Below are positions 8,945 to 18,300 of a stretch of DNA of 64,000 nucleotides, piece by piece. Within the stretch, counting starts at the first letter, position 1, and each line of letters starts with the position of its first letter. A program made the position numbers and the translations under genes. Source of the stretch: Nitrospirillum sp034427435 (GTDB lineage Bacteria > Pseudomonadota > Alphaproteobacteria > Azospirillales > Azospirillaceae). The notes under the pieces were generated by a model. It had not been told where the DNA came from, ran no database searches, and worked only from the letters and a program-made list of their open reading frames with translations. The DNA is taken from NCBI RefSeq assembly GCF_034427435.1, contig NZ_JAXQNP010000004.1, positions 930,001 through 994,000 of the forward strand, in the 5' to 3' direction.

Positions 8945-9654
8945 CGCCGCCCGCGGACCCGCCGGTCACGACCCTGGATTGGCGCCCGGCCTATCGCATC
9001 GTCCGCACCATCTACCCGCCCGTCTGGCTGTTCGAGGACATCGCCGACCCAGCCGACTGGGACCTGATCGCCAGCGCGGAGGCCAAGACCAATCCGCGCG
9101 TGCGGGACGAGGTGGGCGACCTGTCGCTGGTGCCCCGGAACCGCCGCCTGTCGGGCCCAGGCGCCAGCCTGGCCATGGGCGCCTTCACCCACACCTCCAC
9201 CGACCGGCCCAGCCGCTTTTCCGACGGCGCCTTCGGCGTGTGGTACTGCGGTGACCGGTTCGAGGTGGCGCTGATGGAAACCGTCCATCACTTCGGCCGC
9301 TTCATGCGCATGACGGAGGAGCCGGCGGCCGACGCCCAGTTCCGCGAGTTGACGGCCCGGGTCTCAGGGACGCTGCACGACGTGCGCGGCGAGGCCTTCC
9401 GGGACACCCTGGCGCCGGACGACTGGACGGCGGGGCAAGCGCTGGGCAAGCGGCTGAAGGCCCAGGGCAGCGACGGCGTGCTGTATCCCAGCGTGCGCTG
9501 GCCCCGGGGATTGGCCGCGGCCCTCTACTACCCCGACCTGATCACCCCGCCCATCCTGCAGGCGCGCACCTTGCGCTATCACTGGGATGGCCGCGCCGTG
9601 ACCCGCTACATCGTCATTGGTGAAGAGGATTGGCGGCCGATACCGGAGCCCTGA
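8938..9654 (+). CDS. RES domain toxin (NAD+-degrading family)
   Basis: A 238-residue protein with the conserved Arg-Glu-Ser layout of RES domains: Arg in AYRIVRTIYP near residue 20, RFSDGAFGVWYCGD, Glu in ALMETVHHFGRF near residue 110, and Ser in GSDGVLYPSVR near residue 180. Characterised RES toxins deplete NAD+ and are neutralised by the adjacent Xre-type antitoxin. It starts at one of two consecutive GTG codons (8938 or 8941) that overlap the antitoxin stop. The frame is intact and all three signature residues are present, so the toxin is probably active. Confidence 0.9.
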   Translation: MVTPPADPPVTTLDWRPAYRIVRTIYPPVWLFEDIADPADWDLIASAEAKTNPRVRDEVGDLSLVPRNRRLSGPGASLAMGAFTHTSTDRPSRFSDGAFGVWYCGDRFEVALMETVHHFGRFMRMTEEPAADAQFRELTARVSGTLHDVRGEAFRDTLAPDDWTAGQALGKRLKAQGSDGVLYPSVRWPRGLAAALYYPDLITPPILQARTLRYHWDGRAVTRYIVIGEEDWRPIPEP

Positions 9655-9661
9655 AACGCAA

Positions 9662-9694
9662 ACGGCCGCGCCTCCTTGCGGGAGACGCGGCCGT
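9662..9694. terminator. Hairpin between convergent genes (RES toxin and fpr)
   Basis: The arms ACGGCCGCG (9662-9670) and CGCGGCCGT (9686-9694) pair perfectly. An inner CTCC/GGAG stem sits around a short loop. On the minus strand the hairpin is followed by a T-rich stretch (TTTGCGTTT), so it best fits termination of fpr and may act in both directions. Confidence 0.65.
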
Positions 9695-9720
9695 GAACCG
9701 TAGGGGCGCGGATCGCCGGA

Positions 9721-10494
9721 TCAGCGCTCCACGAAGGCCTTCTCGATGACGTAGTGGCCGGGCTCGTTGGAGCTGCCTTCCCGCATGCCGGCTTCCTCGC
9801 ACAGGTCCTGCAGGTCCTTCAGCACGCCGGGGCCGCCGCAGATCATGACGCGATCCTGGGCCGGATCGAACGGCTTCTCACCGATGTCGGCGAAGAACTT
9901 GCCGTTTTTGATCAGGTCGGTCAGGCGGCCTTCGGTGCGGAAGGGCTCCCGCGTCACGGTGGGGTAGTAGACCAGCTTGTCGCGCAGCATCTCGCCGATG
10001 AACTCGTCATTCGGCAGGTGCTTCGTGATGTCGTCGTAATAGGCCAGCTCGGCCACGCGGCGCACGGTGTGGGTGACCACCACCTTCTCGAAGCGCTCGT
10101 AAACGTCCGGGTCTTTCATCAGGCTCATGAACGGGGCCAGGCCGGTGCCGGAGCCCAGCATGTACAGGGTGCGGCCGGGCAGCAGGTTGTCCAGCAGCAG
10201 GGTGCCGGTGGCCTTGCGGCCGTACAGCACCTCATCCCCCTCCTGGATGTGTTGCAGGCGGGAGGTCAAGGGGCCGTTCGGCACCTTGATGCTGAAGAAT
10301 TCCAGGTGCTCTTCATAATTGGTGCTGGCCATGGAATAGGCGCGCATCAGCGGACGGCCGTCCACCTCCAGCCCCACCATGGTGAATTCGCCGTTGCGGA
10401 AACGGAAGGACGGGTCGCGGGTCAGCCGGAAGCTGAACAGGTTGTCCGTCCAATGATGGACATGGGTGACCTTGCCGGACAGAAACGCGCTCAT
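9721..10494 (-). CDS. fpr: Ferredoxin/flavodoxin-NADP+ reductase
   Basis: A 257-residue bacterial-type FNR that moves electrons between NADPH and ferredoxin or flavodoxin through FAD. FAD-binding RAYSMAST is near residue 50, the NADP-binding region has LGSGTGLAPFMSL, and the C-terminal part has VMICGGPGVLKDL and the end GHYVIEKAFVER. Translation can be read further upstream to 10644, but family length and the purine-rich GGAAGAGGG before the ATG at 10494 favour this start. The gene is transcribed away from the chemotaxis receptor. Confidence 0.93.
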   Translation of the reverse strand: MSAFLSGKVTHVHHWTDNLFSFRLTRDPSFRFRNGEFTMVGLEVDGRPLMRAYSMASTNYEEHLEFFSIKVPNGPLTSRLQHIQEGDEVLYGRKATGTLLLDNLLPGRTLYMLGSGTGLAPFMSLMKDPDVYERFEKVVVTHTVRRVAELAYYDDITKHLPNDEFIGEMLRDKLVYYPTVTREPFRTEGRLTDLIKNGKFFADIGEKPFDPAQDRVMICGGPGVLKDLQDLCEEAGMREGSSNEPGHYVIEKAFVER

Positions 10495-10814
10495 CCTCGC
10501 TATACCCTCTTCCTGACACACCGGAAAACATCGCTTTAAGCCGGGGAGAATGGCGGTTCCCCGCCCTTCCGCAAATGCGAAAATACACTGCCCTGGATCG
10601 CTGCGACTGCATATCTGGTCGAATGACGGGGTATTACAAGACAATCCTGGAAAAATAGCTCTTTCCCCACTGCATTATGTGATCAACCAAAGGATGAGAG
10701 CAATTTCCGTTAAATTCCCTATCCTTTCGGGCCACCTCCTTAGTTTGGGGGCCGTTTGCTTTTTGTTTACGGGCTGGCGCGCAGAATGACCGCCTTGATC
10801 CGTGGGGAGAGGAC
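10495..10814. other. Intergenic region between divergent fpr and chemotaxis receptor
   Basis: This 320-base stretch is less GC-rich than its surroundings, especially 10630-10780. It must hold the promoters of both divergent genes. No convincing -35/-10 pair, flagellar-type promoter or operator palindrome could be picked out, and no small gene is supported. Confidence 0.5.
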
Positions 10815-12230
10815 ATGGCCGTGGATACCCTTCATTTCAACGAAGCGCGCGTGGACGCGGGGCCGCTGATCGCCGATATCGCGACGGAAGTCGGCCGATT
10901 GAGTGTGGACATCGCCGACGTCGTCGGCAGCATTCATCAGGTGGAAAAGGCCATCGACAGCCAAACCACCGAGTTGGCGGGAATTCAGGCGGCCTCACGC
11001 GACATCGTCAGCAGTAACCGCAGCATCGCCGGCATGGCGCAGGCGACCCAGGGGGTCGCCGCCGGCGCCCGGCGGGATGTCGACACCTCGGCGGAGGAAA
11101 TCCGCCAGTCCCTGGCCGCCATCGGCGACCTGGTCACGGCGGTGAACGCCAGCGCCGATGAGTTGAGCGGCCTGGAAAAGGCCATGACCCGGGTGGCACG
11201 CGTCTCCAGCGACATCAACCGCATCGCCGCCCAGACCAACCTGCTGGCCCTGAACGCCACCATCGAGGCGGCCCGCGCCGGCGAGGCCGGCCGCGGCTTC
11301 TCCGTCGTCGCCACCGAGGTGAAGGCGCTGGCCCGCCAGACGGCGGAGGCCACGGCGGAAATCGACGCCACGCTGAAGGCCCTGACCGAACAGGTGCGGC
11401 GCCTGACCGCCCGCATGGCGACCGGGTCCGAACAGGCGGAGCGCGTGGGCCGCAGCACCGCCACCATCGGCCGCGCGGTGGAGACGGTGGGCGCCGCCGT
11501 CGCCCAGGTGGAGGAAAACGCCACCGCCATCGCCGGCGCGACCGGCGACATCGCCGAGCGCTGCGGCGGCTTCCAGGAGACGGTGGACGCGCTGCATCGC
11601 GACGCGGAATTGTCCAGCAAAGCGCTGAAGGAGGGGACCACCCATCTGGACCGGACCCTGGGCCGGGCGGAAGCCATCATGATGCTGACCGCCACCTCCG
11701 GCTACACCACCGAGGATACGCCCTTCATCGACAAGGCCCGCGAGGTCGCGGCGAAGATTTCCGAGCGCATGGAGCAGGCCCTGGCGACCGGCGAGTTGAC
11801 CCTGGACGACCTGTTCGACAAGGAACTCAAGCCCATCGCGGGGACCAACCCGCAACAGTACATGACCCGCTACATCCCCTTCCTGGACAAGGCGGTGACG
11901 CCGCTGCACGATCCCGTCATGTCCATGGACCCACGCATGATCTTCTGCGCGCCCACGGACCATAACCGCCTGATCCCCTGCCATAATCCGGAATTCAGCA
12001 AGCCTCATGGCCCCGATCCGGTATGGAACGCCACCTATGGGCGCAACCGCCGTATCTACCCCGACAAGAGCGCCGCGGCGGCCAGCAGCAACACGGCCCC
12101 CTTCCTGCTGCAGACCTATCGCCGCGACATGGGTGGCGGCGTCTTCGCCCTTATGAAGGACGCCTCCGCCCCCATCTGGGTGCGCGGCCGACTGTGGGGG
12201 GACTGCGGGTCTGCTACCGCGCTTGATTGA
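10815..12230 (+). CDS. Soluble methyl-accepting chemotaxis protein with C-terminal sensory domain (3' end probably frameshifted)
   Basis: No transmembrane segment or HAMP domain is visible, so it is probably cytoplasmic. The signalling hairpin is clear: AAQTNLLALNATIEAARAGE followed by GRGFSVVATEVKALA (about residues 137-180). This region binds CheA and CheW. The last roughly 160 residues form a conserved cytosolic sensor module found C-terminal in many alphaproteobacterial receptors (ATYGRNRRIYPD, LLQTYRRDMGGG, PIWVRGRLWG). That module normally ends in a WGG-x-R type sequence. Here a G6 run at 12196-12201 shifts the end to DCGSATALD; one extra G would give WGGLRVCYRA with a stop at 12224-12226. 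GGGGAG lies five bases before the ATG. Confidence 0.88.
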   Translation: MAVDTLHFNEARVDAGPLIADIATEVGRLSVDIADVVGSIHQVEKAIDSQTTELAGIQAASRDIVSSNRSIAGMAQATQGVAAGARRDVDTSAEEIRQSLAAIGDLVTAVNASADELSGLEKAMTRVARVSSDINRIAAQTNLLALNATIEAARAGEAGRGFSVVATEVKALARQTAEATAEIDATLKALTEQVRRLTARMATGSEQAERVGRSTATIGRAVETVGAAVAQVEENATAIAGATGDIAERCGGFQETVDALHRDAELSSKALKEGTTHLDRTLGRAEAIMMLTATSGYTTEDTPFIDKAREVAAKISERMEQALATGELTLDDLFDKELKPIAGTNPQQYMTRYIPFLDKAVTPLHDPVMSMDPRMIFCAPTDHNRLIPCHNPEFSKPHGPDPVWNATYGRNRRIYPDKSAAAASSNTAPFLLQTYRRDMGGGVFALMKDASAPIWVRGRLWGDCGSATALD

Positions 12231-12415
12231 GGCAACCTCGTCCCTTTTCGCCGGCCTGCAACACCAGCGTCACAAGACTGGCATACGCTGGGATTAGCAT
12301 ACGGTTAAATGTGCCGCCCCAGGGGGCGGGCGGCACAGGGCCGCGGTTCCTGACCCTGGGGCGATGGGGGCCCCCGGCGCGGGAAAGCCGTGAGCCAGAG
12401 GGGGAAAGAAGCGAC

Positions 12416-12928
12416 ATGGCGACAGTCTATCGGGTCCTGTTCTTGTGCCAGTTCAATTCCGCCCGCAGCATCATGGCCGAGGCGTTGATGCGTCACTGGG
12501 GCGGCGACCGGTTCGTGGTGTTCAGCGCGGGTTCCGACCCGCTGCCGGACTGCAACCCCATCGCCCTGGACCTGCTGACCAAGGCCCGCATTTCCACGGA
12601 CGGCCTGCACCCCAAGTCCTGGAACCAATTCGCCGGCCCGGACGTGGCGCCCATGGACTTCATCTTCCACACCTGCGACGCCAGCGCCGGGGCCGTGGCG
12701 CCGGCTTGGCCGGGCCACCCCATGATCGCCCACTGGGGCTTCCCCGACCCGCAGGGGTTCAAGGGGTCGGAGGTGGAACAGCGCGCCTTGTTCAACCTGC
12801 TGTTCGGCATGATCGAGCGGCGGGTGCGTATCTTCTGTTCCCTGCCGGAACAGCGCCTGGCCCGACTGACGGCCGAGACGCTGGCCGCGATGCATAATAG
12901 CGAGGAAGGCTGGGCTGCGGCGGGCTGA
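12416..12928 (+). CDS. Low-molecular-weight protein tyrosine phosphatase / arsenate reductase family protein
   Basis: A 170-residue member of the LMW-PTP/ArsC fold. The active-site loop CX5R(S) is present as LFLCQFNSARSIMAEAL (Cys11, Arg17). The general-acid Asp motif is FPDP in HWGFPDPQGFKG, and a second cysteine sits in FHTCDAS. It could be a thioredoxin-type arsenate reductase or a phosphatase; without ars neighbours the choice stays open. The ATG at 12416 follows a purine-rich GGGGGAAAGAAG. A related copy lacking the active site lies 37 bases downstream. Confidence 0.82.
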   Translation: MATVYRVLFLCQFNSARSIMAEALMRHWGGDRFVVFSAGSDPLPDCNPIALDLLTKARISTDGLHPKSWNQFAGPDVAPMDFIFHTCDASAGAVAPAWPGHPMIAHWGFPDPQGFKGSEVEQRALFNLLFGMIERRVRIFCSLPEQRLARLTAETLAAMHNSEEGWAAAG

Positions 12929-12965
12929 GCCCCGCCCACCCAGGCCGCAACCCCTGGATCCGACG

Positions 12966-13523
12966 ATGCCGCCTGACAGCCCGATGCTGGATGAACCCGC
13001 GCCACGTCCCGGCCACACGGACCGCCGCCTGAGCGTCCTGTTCGTCGGCCGGGTCAACGCCGGCCGCAGCCTGATGGCGGAGGCGCTGTTGCGCCACCAT
13101 GCCGGGCATCGATTCGACGCCCACAGCGCCGGCCTGATGCCGGTCGACCACATCAATCCCTTTGTCCTGGCCCGCCTGCGGGCGGAGGGCGTCGACACCC
13201 GGGACCTGGCGCCCAAGCCGCTGGACCGGTACATAGGACCCGTGGCGCCGCCGGTGGACATCGTCATCACCGTCAGCGAACTGGCCGCCACCGGCATGGC
13301 CGGCGCCTGGCCGGGCCAGCTGGTGACGGCGCACTGGGCCCTGCCGGATCCCGATCCCAGCCTGGACCCTGGTGTCGCCGCCGACCCGGAGGCGGTGGTG
13401 GACGCGGTCTTCCAAGACCTGCGCCGGCGGATCGACCTGTTGGCCATCCTGCCCGCCCATTGCCTGTTGGCGCTCAGCCATTGGGACGAGGGCCCGGAGG
13501 ACGGGTTGTGCCGCGTCGGCTGA
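12966..13523 (+). CDS. Degenerate LMW-PTP/ArsC paralogue lacking the catalytic cysteine
   Basis: This 185-residue protein aligns with the upstream gene along most of its length (FVGRVNAGRSLMAEALLRHH; HSAGLMPVDHINPFVLARL; LAPKPLDRYIGP; HWALPDPDP). The catalytic Cys of CX5R is Gly28, while the loop Arg34 and the PDP Asp region remain. The second conserved Cys is also gone (VITVSELAA). It probably cannot form the phosphocysteine or thiol-arsenate intermediate. A binding, regulatory or partner role for the active copy is possible. The frame is intact and codon use is normal, so it does not look like a decaying gene. Confidence 0.75.
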   Translation: MPPDSPMLDEPAPRPGHTDRRLSVLFVGRVNAGRSLMAEALLRHHAGHRFDAHSAGLMPVDHINPFVLARLRAEGVDTRDLAPKPLDRYIGPVAPPVDIVITVSELAATGMAGAWPGQLVTAHWALPDPDPSLDPGVAADPEAVVDAVFQDLRRRIDLLAILPAHCLLALSHWDEGPEDGLCRVG

Positions 13524-13999
13524 CGTCGTTCAGCGTCCCCGAATAATTAGGAAACGACGGGGCAAAGACGCCCACGGGTGCGGATCATTCGGGAAATCGG
13601 AGCAATCCTTGCATTTTTTCCGGATTTCTTGAAAAGCACCCGGCCGGTTGTGACACCGCTCACTGGCAGTATCAGCGGCCCTGCCCATAGTCCGCGCAAT
13701 AATGAGGGCCCATGGGATCGGAAGGATCGGGTGCGGGGGCATCGGATCGCCGGGGACAGGCCATCGTTTAGGAAAGCGCACCGCTGTCGGCTGTCGCCGC
13801 CCGCCCCTGGATTTCCGGGGTCTGGTGGTATGGAAGGACCTGCAAGGAATGGTTCTTCGCATCCGGTGGCCAACCATCGCCCGGGTTCCCCCGCGGCGAC
13901 CTGTTGACGTGTGCCGCTTCGATACCGACACCAACGCCCAGCCGGCGGGCTTGTGCCCACCGGCGCCGGGGACTATTTGCGCCGAGCGAGACCGAGACC
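13524..13999. other. Long intergenic region before RND efflux pair 1
   Basis: No supported gene in 476 bases. It contains a T-rich patch around 13613-13630 in otherwise GC-rich DNA. An imperfect hairpin, GCCGGCGGGC (13941-13950), TTGT, GCCCACCGGC (13955-13964), lies 36 bases before the efflux gene start and could be an operator or leader hairpin. No divergent regulator is present, so control of this pump is unresolved. Confidence 0.4.
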
Positions 14000-15256
14000 A
14001 TGGAATCCCATTCGACCGTGACCACCGTGCCGAAACCGGACGCGCCGCTGACGGGCCTGTCCCGCCAGGAATACCGGGGCCAGGGCGGGCAGCAGCGGCC
14101 ACCGCGCATCGCCCTGTTCATGATCCTGACGGTGATTGTCCTGGCCATCATCGGCGGCCTGTTCGTTTACTTTAACAACACCGTTAAGCCGGCGATGATC
14201 GGCCAAGTCCTGAAAAAGATGATGCCGCCGCCGCCGCCGGTCGCCACCGCCGTGGCCAAGGTGGAGGATGTGCCGCAACTGCTGCCCGCCGTGGGCACGC
14301 TGCAGGCCGTCCACCAGGTCACGGTGACGCCCGAGGTCGGCGGGTCGGTGACCAAGATCCTGTTCCAGTCCGGCGCCACGGTCACCGCGGGCACGCCCCT
14401 GCTGCAGCTGAACGACAAGCCGCAGCAGGGCGACCTGGCCAACTACAAGGCCCAGGCCAAGGTGGCGGAACTGGACCTCGCCCGCTATCGCGCCCTGGTG
14501 GCCAAGCAGGCGACCTCGCAGCAGACGGTGGACCAGCAGGTGGCCGTGCTGGACCAGGCCAACGCCAACATCGCCAAGACCAACGCCCTGATCGCCCAAT
14601 TGCTGGTGCGGGCGCCGTTCGATGGCGTGCTGGGCGTGCGCCAGGTGGACGTGGGCCAGTACGTCAAGGCCGGCGACGCCGTCGTCACCCTGACCGACCT
14701 GGATGAGCTGTACGCCAACTTCACCCTGGCGGAGGGCGAGCGCGGCCGCGTGGCCGTGGGCCAGACGGTGCGCGTCGCCGTGGACGCCTACCCGGGCCGC
14801 GTGTTCCAGGGCACCGTCACCGCCATCGACCCGCAGATCAGCAGCGACACGCGCACCGTGAAGCTGCAGGCCACCATTCCCAACAAGGACCACGCCCTGC
14901 AGCCCGGCATGTTCGGCAACGTCACCGTCGTGCTGCCGGTCACGCCCAACCAGGTCACCCTGCCGGAAACGGCGGTGGACTACTCGCTGTATGGCAACAG
15001 CGTCTATGTGGTCCGCCCCACGGTGGACAAGGACGGCAAGCCGGTGAATGGCGAGGATGGCAAGCCGGCCCTGCACGTCGACCGCGTCTTTGTGAAGACC
15101 GGCGACCGCGCCGACGGCAAGGTCGTGGTGCTGAGCGGGGTCAAGCCCGGCGACCGCGTCGTGGCCGTGGGCCAGAACAAGCTGCAGAACGGCGCCCCGG
15201 TCACCCTGTCGGACCAGGGGGCCCCGCCGGCCCCGGCCGAGACGCCGCGCCCCTGA
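14000..15256 (+). CDS. RND efflux periplasmic adaptor subunit (system 1)
   Basis: A 418-residue membrane fusion protein linking an inner-membrane RND pump to an outer-membrane channel. An N-terminal anchor helix at about residues 34-56 (ALFMILTVIVLAIIGGLFVY) precedes a proline run and the lipoyl/barrel-sandwich half VTVTPEVGGSVTKILFQSGA. A coiled-coil hairpin follows, then the second lipoyl half APFDGVLGVRQVDVGQYV and the beta-barrel. The ATG at 14000 is preferred over upstream starts because the anchor then lies near the N-terminus. The permease follows after 77 bases; no outer-membrane channel gene is adjacent. Confidence 0.92.
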   Translation: MESHSTVTTVPKPDAPLTGLSRQEYRGQGGQQRPPRIALFMILTVIVLAIIGGLFVYFNNTVKPAMIGQVLKKMMPPPPPVATAVAKVEDVPQLLPAVGTLQAVHQVTVTPEVGGSVTKILFQSGATVTAGTPLLQLNDKPQQGDLANYKAQAKVAELDLARYRALVAKQATSQQTVDQQVAVLDQANANIAKTNALIAQLLVRAPFDGVLGVRQVDVGQYVKAGDAVVTLTDLDELYANFTLAEGERGRVAVGQTVRVAVDAYPGRVFQGTVTAIDPQISSDTRTVKLQATIPNKDHALQPGMFGNVTVVLPVTPNQVTLPETAVDYSLYGNSVYVVRPTVDKDGKPVNGEDGKPALHVDRVFVKTGDRADGKVVVLSGVKPGDRVVAVGQNKLQNGAPVTLSDQGAPPAPAETPRP

Positions 15257-15333
15257 TACCCCGCCATTGACCTGTAAATCGGGACCGGCCGCGCCCGAAT
15301 GACGCGCGGCCGGTTCCAGGGGATACCCCGACC

Positions 15334-18300
15334 ATGAAATTCACCGATCTTTTCATCAAGCGGCCGGTGCTGGCCCTGGTGGTCAGCCTGCTGATCCTGC
15401 TGGTGGGCCTGCGGTCGCTGTCGACCCTGCCCATCCGGCAGTATCCCAAGCTGTCATCCACCACCATCAGCATCACCACCGTTTATCCGGGCGCCACGGC
15501 CGACCTGATGCAGGGGTTCATCACCACCCCCATCGAGCAGGCGGTGGCCAGCGCCGACGGCATCGACTACATGACCAGCAGCTCCGTCCAGGGGCAGAGC
15601 ACGGTCACGGTCTACGTCAAGCTGAACTACGACCCCAGCCAGGCCATGACCGACGTCATCGCCAAGGTGCAGCAGGTCAAGTACCTGATCCCCAAAGAGG
15701 CGAACGACCCGGTCATCACCAAGTCCACGGGCGACACCACGGCGGTGATGTACCTGAGCTTCGCGTCCAAGGAACTGCCGGGCTCGGCCATCTCCGACTA
15801 CCTCACCCGCGTGGTGCAGCCGCTGATCGCAACGGTGGACGGCGTCGCCTCGGCCGACATCCTGGGCGGCCAGACCTTCGCCATGCGCCTGTGGCTGGAC
15901 CCCAACCGCATGGCGGCGCGTGGCGTCTCGGCCGACGACGTGGCCAACGCCCTGCGCAACAACAATGTGCAGTCCGCGCCGGGCCAGGTGAAGGGCCTGT
16001 TCACCGTGTCCAACGTCACCGCCGACACCGACCTGACCAGCGTGGAGGATTTCCGCCGCATGGTGGTGAAGGCCTCGGGCGGGGCCGTGGTGCGGCTGGA
16101 GGACGTGGCCTCCATCTCGCTGGGGGCGCAGAACACCAACAGCGCCGTCATGTTCAGCGGCCTGAACGCCGTGTTCATCGGCGTGCAGGTGACGCCCACG
16201 GGCAACCCGCTGCAGATGGTGCAGAACGTGCGCGAGAAGATCCTGCCGGAGATTCAGCGCAACCTGCCGCCCGCCATCGAGATGAAGGTGGCCTATGACG
16301 CCACCAACTTCATCAACGCCTCGATCAGCGAGGTGGAGCACACGCTGATCGAAGCCATCGGCATCGTCATCGTCATCATCTTCCTGTTCCTGGGCTCGCT
16401 GCGGTCGGTGCTGATCCCCGTGGTCACAATCCCGCTGTCGCTGATCGGCGCCTTCAGCCTGATGCTGGCGGCGGGGTTCAGCCTGAACCTGCTGACCCTG
16501 CTGGCCATGGTGCTGGCCATCGGCCTGGTGGTCGACGACGCCATCGTGGTGGTGGAAAACGTCTACCGCCACCTGGAGGAGGGCAAGACGCCGGTGCAGG
16601 CGGCCCTGGTCGGCGCCCGTGAGATCGCGGGCCCCGTCATCGCCATGACCATCACGCTGGCGGCGGTCTACGCCCCCATCGGACTGCTGGGCGGCGTCAC
16701 CGGCGCGCTGTTCCGCGAATTCGCCTTCACCCTGGCGGGTGCGGTGGTCATTTCCGGCGTGGTGGCGCTGACCCTGTCGCCCATGATGGCGTCGGTGCTG
16801 CTGCCCAAGGGCGGCGACCACACCGCCTTCTCGCGCTTCGTCGATCGCGCCTTCAACGGGCTGGCCAACTTCTACGAACGCCGCCTGACCCGGGCGCTGG
16901 ACTATCGCCCCGTCATCCTGCTGTTCGCCGTGGTCGTGCTGGCCAGCATCCCCTACCTGTACCTGAACGGCCGGTCGGAACTGGCCCCGGAAGAGGACCA
17001 GGGCATCCTGTTCAGCATGTTCAAGGGCCCGCAATACGCCAACATCGACTACACCCAGCATTACGCCCAGCAACTGGACGCCGCCGGCGGCACCCTGCCC
17101 GAGGGGCGGGAACGCTTCCTGATCAGCGGCACCTCCGGCACCAGCCAAGGCATCGCCGGCGTGCTGCTGAAGCCGTGGGGAGAACGGGACCGGCCCATCC
17201 AGGAATCACTGGCGGCGCTGCAGGCGGCGTTCAACCAGGTGCCCGGTGAAAAGGCCCTGGTGTTCAACCTGCCGCCCCTGCCCGGCACCACCGGCGGCCT
17301 GCCGGTGCAGATGGTGCTGAACGGCACCCAGGGCTTCCCTGCCATCTATGAGGCGATGGACAAGATCAAGGCCGCCGCCGTCGCCAGCCACAAGTTCCTG
17401 GTGGTCGACAGCGACCTTGACTACAACACGCCGGTGGTGCGCATCCACATCGACCGGGCCAAGGCCAACGAGATGGGCGTCACCATGGCCAGCATCGGCG
17501 ACACCCTGGCCCTGATGGTGGGTGAGAACTACGTCAACCGCTTCAACCTGCAGGGCAGGTCGTACGAGGTCATCCCCCAGGTGCCGCGCATCGACCGCCT
17601 GACGCCGGACAAGCTGACGCGCTTCTACGTCACCTCCGTCACCGGCGACCAGGTGCCGCTGTCCACCTTCCTGCGCCTGGAAGAGGGCACGGACCCCAAC
17701 GCCCTGACCCACTACAACCAGATGAACTCCGCCACCTTCCAGGCCGTGCCCATGCCGGGCGTGTCCATGGGCGAGGCGGTGGCCTTCCTGGAAGACCAGG
17801 TGAAGCAGCTGCCGGCGGGCTTCAGCCACAGCTACCTCAGCCAGACCCGGCAGTTCGTGGAGGAAGGCAACCAATTGGCCATGACCTTCGGCTTCGCGCT
17901 GATCGTCATCTTCCTGGTGCTGGCGGCGCAGTTCGAAAGCCTGCGCGACCCGCTGGTCATCCTGGTCAGCGTGCCCATGTCCATCTGCGGCGCGCTGATC
18001 CCGCTGTTCATCGGCATCACCTCGATCAACATCTATACCCAGGTGGGTCTGGTGACGCTGATCGGCCTGATCTCCAAGCACGGCATCCTGCTGGTGGAAT
18101 TTGCCAACGAGATGCAGGTGAAGGAAGGGCTGGGTCGCCGGGAGGCCATCCTGCACGCCGCCCGCGTGCGCCTGCGCCCCATCCTGATGACCACCGCCGC
18201 CATGGTGGTGGGCCTGCTGCCCCTGCTGATCGCGTCGGGTGCCGGTGCCGCCAGCCGCTTCTCCATCGGCCTGGTGGTGGTGACCGGCATGTCCATCGGC

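Noticed and set aside
13941..13964. Intrinsic terminator upstream of RND adaptor 1
   Set aside because: The hairpin has an internal mismatch and no T-run, and lies just before a start codon rather than after a gene; listed only as part of the intergenic region.
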